Source: Flavobacteriaceae bacterium (GTDB lineage Bacteria > Bacteroidota > Bacteroidia > Flavobacteriales > Flavobacteriaceae). From it: 8,858 nt of DNA. The stretch is taken from the NCBI GenBank assembly GCA_020435885.1, contig JAGQYU010000072.1:1-8858 (forward strand). The letters are read 5' to 3'. Both the position numbers and the translations under genes were made by a program. The stretch's first letter is position 1, and each line of letters begins with the position of its first letter. Shown piece by piece: positions 1 through 6,299 of this stretch. The notes below the pieces were generated by a model. The model did not search any database, had not been told where the DNA came from, and saw only the letters and a list, made by a program, of their open reading frames with translations.

Positions 1-1343
1 TTGAAATTACACAAGACTTAATAGAACAAGTAAAAACCCTCGTTCAAGCGAACGATAATGAAGGGTTGTTAGATCTATTGGCTTACGAACACCATGCTGA
101 TATTGCTGAACTTATAGAAGAACTAGAGCTGGAAGAAGCTACCTATATTATCAAACTACTTGATAGTGAGCTGACTTCTGAAGTGTTGATGGAGATCGAT
201 GAGGATGTAAGAGAAAAAATATTAAAAAATCTTTCCGCCAAGGAAATTGCCGAAGAACTTCTTGAACTTGATACCGATGATGCTGCGGATATGATTGCCG
301 AGCTCCCCGATGAGTTAAAAGAGAGCGTTATTTCTGCCATAAATGATGAAGAGCATGTAAAAGACATTGTAGAACTTTTAAAATATGATGAGAACTCTGC
401 CGGTGGTTTAATGGCAAAAGAGCTGGTAAAAGTAAATGAAAACTGGAATGTATTGAAATGCGTCAGAGAAATGCGAACGCAGGCAGAATTTGTTACCAGA
501 GTGCATTCTATATACGTTGTAGATGATAATGATGTATTGAAAGGGCGTCTTTCTCTAAAAGATTTATTGGTTTCTTCTACCAAAACCCATATCTCTGAAA
601 TTTACATCCCAAAAGTTGATTTTGTTAACGTGAATGACAAGGCTGAAGATGTAGCAAAAGTGATGCAAAAATATGATTTGGAAGCTGTTCCTGTTGTGGA
701 TGACGAAAAACGTCTGCTAGGCAGAATTACCATTGATGATATTGTGGATGTAATCAAAGAAGAAGCCGATAAAGATTACCAAATGGCCGCTGGTCTTTCA
801 CAAGATGTAGAAGCGGATGACTCCATTTGGATACTTACCAAAGCAAGGCTACCTTGGCTACTTTTGGGCCTTATTGGAGGGGTAGGTGCCGCTACCATTA
901 TGGGTGGTTTTGAAGAATTGATAAGCCAGCATGCCATCCTATTCTTCTTTACACCGTTAATTGCCGCTATGGCAGGTAATGTTGGTGTGCAATCTTCAGC
1001 AATTATTGTACAAGGTTTAGCAAATAACGATCTTAAAGGAAGTATAACTAATAGATTACTGAAAGAGTTCTCACTCGCCGTTGTTAATGGCATAGCACTT
1101 GCCACATTGCTTTTTGTATTTACATGGCTCATATACAATAACATAAATACATCATTAGCTATTTCCATTTCATTGTTTACTGTTATTATCGTTGCAGGGA
1201 TCATAGGTACTTTCATCCCTTTATTTTTAGATAAAAGAGGGATAGACCCTGCCATTGCTACAGGGCCTTTTATAACGACAAGTAATGATATTTTTGGGAT
1301 TTTAATTTACTTTATGATTGCTAAAATGATATTGGGGATATAG
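1..1343 (+). CDS. mgtE: Magnesium transporter MgtE (5' end cut by window)
   Basis: MgtE is a homodimeric inner-membrane Mg2+ channel gated by intracellular Mg2+. The reading frame is open from base 3 through the left edge, so the gene begins outside the window; 446 residues are visible, close to the family's usual ~450. The visible part starts EITQDLIEQVK, which fits the family N-terminus and suggests only a few residues are missing. An internal TTG at 66 is not the start. Order of domains in visible residues: acidic helical MgtE_N superhelix (about 1-130, ending in the conserved SAGGLM near 132-137), a CBS pair (about 135-255), then a membrane domain from about 283 with five expected helices. 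The pore segment AAMAGNVGVQS is present, and TTSND contains Asp429, matching the Mg2+-binding aspartate of the last helix in characterised MgtE. The acidic N and CBS domains are the known Mg2+ sensor. Any upstream regulatory element is out of view. Family assignment is near certain. Confidence 0.96.
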   Translation, partial: EITQDLIEQVKTLVQANDNEGLLDLLAYEHHADIAELIEELELEEATYIIKLLDSELTSEVLMEIDEDVREKILKNLSAKEIAEELLELDTDDAADMIAELPDELKESVISAINDEEHVKDIVELLKYDENSAGGLMAKELVKVNENWNVLKCVREMRTQAEFVTRVHSIYVVDDNDVLKGRLSLKDLLVSSTKTHISEIYIPKVDFVNVNDKAEDVAKVMQKYDLEAVPVVDDEKRLLGRITIDDIVDVIKEEADKDYQMAAGLSQDVEADDSIWILTKARLPWLLLGLIGGVGAATIMGGFEELISQHAILFFFTPLIAAMAGNVGVQSSAIIVQGLANNDLKGSITNRLLKEFSLAVVNGIALATLLFVFTWLIYNNINTSLAISISLFTVIIVAGIIGTFIPLFLDKRGIDPAIATGPFITTSNDIFGILIYFMIAKMILGI

Positions 1344-1398
1344 TTCTCTAATGCCTTAAATTCCTCTTAAAAACATACACTCAACCATTTTTCAATCA

Positions 1399-1429
1399 TT
1401 ATTTTGCGTATTTTTGTGACCTATTTTTG
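1399..1429 (+). promoter_or_regulatory. Candidate glnS promoter: repeated TATTTTTG boxes
   Basis: Two exact copies of TATTTTTG lie at 1409-1416 and 1422-1429, 5 bp apart, and a shorter TATTTTG sits at 1400-1406. Each full copy fits the Bacteroidota -7 consensus TAnnTTTG. The upstream -33 element (TTG at a gap of about 17-23 bp) is poor: no TTG lies at that distance from the first copy, and the TTG at 1404-1406 is only 15 bp before the second. The boxes end 17 bp before the glnS start, so a transcript from the second copy would have a very short leader. The call is inferred from motif and position only. Confidence 0.35.
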
Positions 1430-1446
1430 AAAATCGTAAAAAGCAC

Positions 1447-3135
1447 ATGTCTGAAGAGAAAAAATCGCTTAATTTTTTAGAACAAATTGTAGAAGAAGAT
1501 TTAGCAAAAGGGTTAGATAAACATAAGCTTAAGTTTCGTTTTCCACCTGAACCGAACGGATATTTGCATATTGGGCACGCAGCATCAATCTGCTTAAACT
1601 TCGGTTTAGGGATAAAATACAACGCTCCTGTAAATCTGCGTTTTGATGATACTAATCCTTCAAAAGAAGAACAAGAATATGTAGACTCCATAAAAAAAGA
1701 TATTGAATGGTTAGGCTTTAAGTGGGAAAAAGAGCTATACGCCTCAGACTATTTTCAGCAATTGTATGAATGGGCCATTGAACTTATTAAACTAGGCAAA
1801 GCTTATGTAGACGATCAATCATCAGAAGAAATAGCTCAACAAAAAGGCACACCTACACAACCTGGTGTTAATAGTCCTTATAGAGATCGTTCTGTTGAAG
1901 AAAATTTAGAACTTTTTGAGAGAATGAAGAAAGGTGAGTTCCCCGAAGGTTCTCATGTATTACGTGCTAAAATAGACATGGCTTCTCCTAACATGCTTAT
2001 GAGAGACCCCATTATGTACCGTGTATTAAAAAAAGCACATCATAGAACGGGTAATGAATGGAATATATATCCTATGTACGATTGGGCTCATGGTGAATCT
2101 GATTATATAGAACAAATATCACACTCACTTTGTACCTTAGAATTTAAGCCCCATAGAGAATTATACGATTGGTTTTTAGACCAAGTCTATTCTAATAAAA
2201 ATTTACGCCCAAAACAACGTGAGTTTGCCCGCAGAAACATCAGTTATACTGTAATGAGCAAACGCAAGCTGCTTCAACTGGTTGAAGAGAAAATAGTTGA
2301 TGGCTGGGATGATCCTAGGATGCCTACTATTTCCGGCTTGCGAAGAAGAGGTTACACTCCGGAATCTATCAAAAAGTTCAGTGAAGTTGCCGGAATAGCC
2401 AAACGTGATAATGTTACCGACATAGCCTTGTTAGAATTTTTTGTAAGAGATCAGCTGAATAAAATTGCACCTCGTGTTATGGCTGTGCTAGATCCCGTAA
2501 AGGTTATAATCACTAATTATCCTAAAGGGAAAGAAGAATGGTTAGAGGCTGAAAATAATCCGGAGGATGAAAATGCAGGCAGCAGACAAGTTCCTTTTTC
2601 AAGGGAGTTATATATTGAACGTGAGGATTTTAAAGAAGAAGCCAACAAAAAGTTTTTTAGACTGAGCCTCGGTAATGAGGTTAGACTTAAAAATGCCTAT
2701 ATCATTAAAGCTGAATCAGTTGCAAAAGACGCTAACGGAACTATTACTGAAATACATTGTACTTATGATCCGCTAAGCAAAAGTGGAAGCGGCACTGAAG
2801 AAAGCAAACGCAAAGTAAAAGGAACCTTGCATTGGGTTTCTATACAACATGCCGTAAAAGCTGAAGTGCGTTTGTATGATCGTTTATTTCTTGATGAAGC
2901 TCCTGATGGGCATAAAGACAAAGATTTTAAAGAATTTATCAATCCAAATTCTTTGATCGTTATTGAAAATGCCTATCTTGAACCCAGTTTACAAACAGCA
3001 AAACCCTTAGATAAATTTCAGTTTCAACGTTTAGGATATTTCTGTGTGGATACCAACAGCACTTCGGATAAATTGATATTTAACCGAACTGTTCCACTTA
3101 GAGATACCTGGGCAAAAATTGAGCAAAAGAATTAA
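1447..3135 (+). CDS. glnS: Glutaminyl-tRNA synthetase
   Basis: This cytoplasmic class I aminoacyl-tRNA synthetase charges tRNA-Gln with glutamine using ATP. At 562 residues it is close to the E. coli enzyme (554). The Rossmann catalytic domain carries the HIGH signature at residues 41-44, inside PPEPNGYLHIGHA, and the KMSKS-type loop is VMSKRK at 269-274. The ATP/amino-acid site segment RFDDTNP follows the usual pattern. After about residue 340 comes the two-barrel anticodon-binding region, starting around DNVTDIALLEF and APRVMAVLDPVKV. These wordings favour GlnRS over GluRS. The ATG at 1447 is the first Met in frame and gives the family's usual N-terminus; no Shine-Dalgarno is visible, as is normal for Bacteroidota. 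It is 103 bp after mgtE and 18 bp before the prenyl synthase, with which it is probably co-transcribed. Its presence implies direct Gln-tRNA charging rather than reliance only on GatCAB amidation. Nothing is missing. Confidence 0.97.
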   Translation: MSEEKKSLNFLEQIVEEDLAKGLDKHKLKFRFPPEPNGYLHIGHAASICLNFGLGIKYNAPVNLRFDDTNPSKEEQEYVDSIKKDIEWLGFKWEKELYASDYFQQLYEWAIELIKLGKAYVDDQSSEEIAQQKGTPTQPGVNSPYRDRSVEENLELFERMKKGEFPEGSHVLRAKIDMASPNMLMRDPIMYRVLKKAHHRTGNEWNIYPMYDWAHGESDYIEQISHSLCTLEFKPHRELYDWFLDQVYSNKNLRPKQREFARRNISYTVMSKRKLLQLVEEKIVDGWDDPRMPTISGLRRRGYTPESIKKFSEVAGIAKRDNVTDIALLEFFVRDQLNKIAPRVMAVLDPVKVIITNYPKGKEEWLEAENNPEDENAGSRQVPFSRELYIEREDFKEEANKKFFRLSLGNEVRLKNAYIIKAESVAKDANGTITEIHCTYDPLSKSGSGTEESKRKVKGTLHWVSIQHAVKAEVRLYDRLFLDEAPDGHKDKDFKEFINPNSLIVIENAYLEPSLQTAKPLDKFQFQRLGYFCVDTNSTSDKLIFNRTVPLRDTWAKIEQKN

Positions 3136-3153
3136 GTTTTTCTTAGATCGATA

Positions 3154-4131
3154 GTGAAGGTCGTAGAGCAAATAAAACTCCCCATAAAAAACGAAATAGA
3201 ACTCTTTGAAGTGAAGTTCAAGAACTTTATGACTTCAAAAGTTCCGTTACTCAACCGTATTACACACTATATCGTTCGCCGTAAAGGGAAGCAAATGCGT
3301 CCCATGTTTGTGTTCTTGGTTGCCAAAATGGTTTCTAACGGAAACTTTACTGAAAAAACCTATCGTGGTGCTTCATTGATAGAACTCATACACACCGGTT
3401 CTTTAGTGCATGATGATGTAGTGGATGACAGCAACAAGCGCAGAGGCTTTTTTTCGATCAATGCATTATGGAAGAATAAAATTGCTGTTTTGGTGGGTGA
3501 TTATCTTTTTTCGAAAAGTTTACTCCTCTCAGTCGATCATGATGATTTTGACCTTTTAAAACTTATTTCTGTTGTTTTAAAGGATATGAGCGAAGGTGAA
3601 CTCCTTCAAATTGAAAAAGCTCGCCAGTTAGATATTACAGAAGACATTTATTTTGATATTATCAGACAAAAAACCGCTACGCTAATTGCTGCTTGTTGTG
3701 CCATCGGTGCCGCTTCTGTTGGCTCCTCCAAAGAAGAGATTGAAAAAATGCATCACTTTGGTGAAATTATCGGTACTGCTTTTCAGATGAAAGATGACCT
3801 TTTTGATTATACTGACGAAAAAATTGGTAAGCCTACAGGTATAGATATTAAAGAGCAAAAAATGACACTTCCGCTAATCTATACTTTAAATAATTGCTCT
3901 GAGGACAAGAAGAAGTGGCTGATAAATTCTGTAAAAAAATATAATAAAGATAAAGGCAGAGTTAAAGAAGTGATTGCTTTTGTAAAGGAAAGCGGTGGTA
4001 TTGAATACACCACAAAAAAGATGAAAGAATATCAAAACAAGGCATTAGAAATTCTAAACGTTTACCCCAACTCTCCTTACAAAGAGTCCTTAGTTACTAT
4101 GGTAAATTACGTGATTGAAAGGAAAAAATAA
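3154..4131 (+). CDS. Trans-polyprenyl diphosphate synthase (long-chain type)
   Basis: This all-alpha isoprenoid synthase adds isopentenyl diphosphate units to an allylic diphosphate in trans. It has 325 residues. Visible motifs: GKQMRP (residues 45-50, the GGKxxRP equivalent), the first aspartate-rich motif DDVVD (87-91) followed by RRG, and the second DDLFD (214-218) within FQMKDDLFDY. The residues 4 and 5 before the first motif are Ser and Gly. They are small, as in E. coli IspB, rather than aromatic as in farnesyl synthases, so a long product is expected. In Flavobacteriia this would most likely be the menaquinone side chain (usually MK-6), an inference from taxonomy. I start it at GTG 3154 because the frame is closed by the glnS stop 18 bp upstream and the next Met is residue 26. 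Starting there would remove the family's helical N-terminus. It probably shares the glnS transcript. Its stop is one base from the stop of the convergent GH3 gene. Chain length cannot be fixed from sequence alone, so no symbol is given. Confidence 0.93.
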   Translation: MKVVEQIKLPIKNEIELFEVKFKNFMTSKVPLLNRITHYIVRRKGKQMRPMFVFLVAKMVSNGNFTEKTYRGASLIELIHTGSLVHDDVVDDSNKRRGFFSINALWKNKIAVLVGDYLFSKSLLLSVDHDDFDLLKLISVVLKDMSEGELLQIEKARQLDITEDIYFDIIRQKTATLIAACCAIGAASVGSSKEEIEKMHHFGEIIGTAFQMKDDLFDYTDEKIGKPTGIDIKEQKMTLPLIYTLNNCSEDKKKWLINSVKKYNKDKGRVKEVIAFVKESGGIEYTTKKMKEYQNKALEILNVYPNSPYKESLVTMVNYVIERKK

Positions 4132-4132
4132 A

Positions 4133-5650
4133 TTACGCTTTTGCCTTTAACGCCATCAATTCTTCAATAAATTCTCGATTATTTGAAAGCCTTGGTACTT
4201 TATGTTGCCCTCCTAATTTACCTTTTTGTTTTAGCCAGTTATAGAACAATCCTTCTTCGGCAACATGCACTTTGGGCATGGTGAGTGTCATATCATGATA
4301 TCGTTTTGCTTCGTAATCAGAATTTATCGATTTTAAAGCATTGTCCAACAATTCAGTAAAATAATCTATACTTTCCGGATACTCTTTAAACTCTATGATC
4401 CACTCATGGCCTCCTTTAGACTTCCCATCCATAAAAATAGGTGCCACTGTGTATTCTTTGATTTGAGCTTTGGTTTTTTTACACACTCTTTTCAAAGCTT
4501 CTTCAGTATTTTCAATAATAAGCTCCTCGCCAAAAGCATTGATAAAATGTTTGGTTCTGCCTGTAATTCGTATCCTATATGGTTTTAACGACACAAATTT
4601 TACTGTATCACCAATCAAATACCTCCACAACCCAGAGTTTGTGGTAATTACAATGGCGTAGTTTTTATTTAGTTCTACTTCTTCTAAAGGAATAGCAACA
4701 GAATCTTCGCCTTGAAATTGATCCATCGGAATAAATTCATAGAAAATTCCGTAATCTAACATCAACAATAAATCACTGGAATTATTTATATCCTGAATGG
4801 CAAAAAAACCTTCCGAAGCATTGTACGTTTCATAATATCTGAAACCACTTTTTGGAAGTAATCTTTTATACTGATCTCTATATGGATTAAAATTGATCCC
4901 CCCATGAAAATATACTTCCAGATTAGGCCAAACTTCATGTATATGCTTCTTGCCTGTCTTTTCTAAGATAGCATTGAGCAATACCAACATCCACGAAGGA
5001 ACGCCTACCAAACTGGTAATATTTTCGTCAATAGTTTCATTTACAATAGCTGCCATTTTAGTTTCCCACTCACTCATCAGAGCTACTTCTGTTTTTGGTG
5101 CACTACTAAAATCTGCCCAAAACGGCATGTTTTCAATAATAATTGCCGATAGGTCTCCAAAATATGTGTTGTTATCTTCATAAATAGCACTGCTTCCACC
5201 AAGACGAAGCCCTTTTCCGTTAAACAAACCTGCGTCTTCATTATTGTTGATATACAAACACAACATATCCTTGCCTGCTTTCATGTGGCAATCTTCCAAG
5301 GCCTCATCACTTACGGGAATGAACTTACTTTTGGCATTGGTAGTACCGCTACTTTTTGCAAACCACTGAATGTTTGATGGCCAAAAAAGGTTTTGTTCAC
5401 CCTTTCTGGTACGCTCAATCATCGGTTCAATAGTTTCGTATTGATTTATAGGAATACGCTCGGCAAAAGTCTTATAATCATAAATAGTTTTAAAATCGTA
5501 TTGCTTACCAACAACCGTATTTTTAGCAGTTTCTAAAAGGCGCATCAGTAACTCACGTTGTACATCAATGGGATACTTTAAGAAAAGTTCTATTTGGTGT
5601 TTTCTCTTCTTTAAAAACCAAGAAACAACTGTATTGAAAAGGGGGAACAT
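4133..5650 (-). CDS. GH3 family adenylating enzyme (acyl-acid amido synthetase-like)
   Basis: The 505-residue protein belongs to the GH3 branch of the ANL adenylating superfamily. Plant members activate a carboxylic acid (auxin, jasmonate, benzoates) with ATP and join it to an amino acid. All three nucleotide-binding motifs are visible: motif I SSGTTNAKSK at residues 100-109, motif II YNASEG at 276-281, and motif III LWRYLIGD at 341-348. The inter-domain hinge segment ITGRTKHFINAFGEELI (362-378) follows, then a small C-terminal domain with the conserved GGQHKVPRLSN region (480-490), where Lys484 could be the catalytic lysine. There is no signal peptide or membrane segment, so it should be cytoplasmic. 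The start codon at 5650-5648 gives a typical N-terminus. It is a lone minus-strand gene, divergent from purE and convergent with the prenyl synthase, so context gives no substrate. The family name 'auxin-responsive promoter' is historical and does not imply auxin metabolism. Family is sure, reaction unknown. Confidence 0.93.
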   Translation of the reverse strand: MFPLFNTVVSWFLKKRKHQIELFLKYPIDVQRELLMRLLETAKNTVVGKQYDFKTIYDYKTFAERIPINQYETIEPMIERTRKGEQNLFWPSNIQWFAKSSGTTNAKSKFIPVSDEALEDCHMKAGKDMLCLYINNNEDAGLFNGKGLRLGGSSAIYEDNNTYFGDLSAIIIENMPFWADFSSAPKTEVALMSEWETKMAAIVNETIDENITSLVGVPSWMLVLLNAILEKTGKKHIHEVWPNLEVYFHGGINFNPYRDQYKRLLPKSGFRYYETYNASEGFFAIQDINNSSDLLLMLDYGIFYEFIPMDQFQGEDSVAIPLEEVELNKNYAIVITTNSGLWRYLIGDTVKFVSLKPYRIRITGRTKHFINAFGEELIIENTEEALKRVCKKTKAQIKEYTVAPIFMDGKSKGGHEWIIEFKEYPESIDYFTELLDNALKSINSDYEAKRYHDMTLTMPKVHVAEEGLFYNWLKQKGKLGGQHKVPRLSNNREFIEELMALKAKA

Positions 5651-5770
5651 CTTTAATTTCTTTGGTTTATATACTTAGCTTTTTATAGTATCTTTGGTCA
5701 ATAAAAATACAATATTTCTTTATATTCGCTACAACTGATTTTTGAATAAACTAAAATTACAACAATAACC
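5651..5770. other. Divergent intergenic region between GH3 gene and purE
   Basis: These 120 bases separate two gene starts pointing outward, so promoters for both should lie here. The stretch is strongly AT-rich. A plus-strand TAnnTTTG match is visible (see separate entry). On the minus strand I found no exact TAnnTTTG match, which would read CAAAnnTA on the plus strand, so the GH3 promoter is unresolved. I see no clear hairpin, operator palindrome or small gene in it. Confidence 0.6.
5661..5696 (+). promoter_or_regulatory. Candidate purE promoter (TTTG ... TATCTTTG)
   Basis: TATCTTTG at 5689-5696 matches the Bacteroidota -7 box TAnnTTTG exactly. A TTTG at 5661-5664 could be the -33 element, but the gap is 24 bp, slightly longer than the usual 17-23. 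A start a few bases downstream would give a leader of roughly 65-70 nt before the purE ATG at 5771. The position in a divergent intergenic region supports the call. Transcription itself is inferred. Confidence 0.42.
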
Positions 5771-6256
5771 ATGGCTAAAGTAGGTATTATAATGGGCAGC
5801 AATTCTGATATGCCTGTAATGCAGGAGGCAATAAGCATTTTACATGATTTTAATATAGAAACTGAAGTTGATATTGTTTCAGCCCACCGTACTCCTGAAA
5901 AAATGGTTGACTACGCAAAAAATGCGCACTTACGCGGAATTTCGGTAATTATTGCTGGTGCCGGAGGTGCCGCTCATTTGCCCGGGATGGTAGCTTCATT
6001 AAGCCCATTACCAGTTATTGGTGTTCCCGTAAAATCTAGAAACTCAATTGATGGTTGGGATTCTGTATTGTCCATTTTACAAATGCCTGGAGGTGTACCT
6101 GTTGCTACTGTTGCTTTGGACGGCGCACAAAATGCAGGAATTTTAGCTGCCCAAATTATTGGCAGTTCTGATAAAAATATTCAACAGACCATTATAAATT
6201 ACAAAGAATCTTTAAAAGAGAAAGTATTAAAAGCTTCAAATGATTTGAAGAAGTAA
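5771..6256 (+). CDS. purE: N5-carboxyaminoimidazole ribonucleotide mutase, class I PurE
   Basis: PurE moves the carboxyl group of N5-CAIR to carbon 4 to give CAIR in de novo purine synthesis. The protein has 161 residues, the normal size for class I. Visible signatures in order: MGSNSD (8-13, phosphate/ribose binding), SAHRTP (37-42) with His39 equivalent to the catalytic His45 of E. coli PurE, AGAGGAAHLPGM (62-73), VIGVPV, and the LQMPGGVPVATVA loop. All active-site segments are intact. Class I enzymes work as octamers in the cytoplasm and need N5-CAIR made by PurK. No purK is visible in this window, unlike many genomes where the two are adjacent, so it must lie elsewhere. The ATG at 5771 is the family's normal start; the following gene, dcp, begins 43 bp after the stop and may share its transcript. 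Identification is near certain. Confidence 0.97.
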   Translation: MAKVGIIMGSNSDMPVMQEAISILHDFNIETEVDIVSAHRTPEKMVDYAKNAHLRGISVIIAGAGGAAHLPGMVASLSPLPVIGVPVKSRNSIDGWDSVLSILQMPGGVPVATVALDGAQNAGILAAQIIGSSDKNIQQTIINYKESLKEKVLKASNDLKK

Positions 6257-6299
6257 ACTACTTTTTACTCACTAACTTTAAATATATTTTCAAAAATAT

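Noticed and set aside
66..68. TTG as the mgtE start codon
   Set aside because: The frame continues upstream with MgtE-like sequence to the window edge.
143..1255. Long minus-strand open frames inside mgtE (143-583 and 776-1255)
   Set aside because: They are antisense to a well-supported MgtE, are Ser-rich or of odd composition, and match no family I recognise. They look like reading-frame shadows.
1392..1691. Minus-strand open frame of 99 codons over the glnS start
   Set aside because: It overlaps the conserved GlnRS catalytic N-terminus and the promoter region, and has no recognisable domain.
4406..5183. Plus-strand open frames within the GH3 gene
   Set aside because: They are short, mutually overlapping, and antisense to conserved GH3 motifs, with no domain signal.
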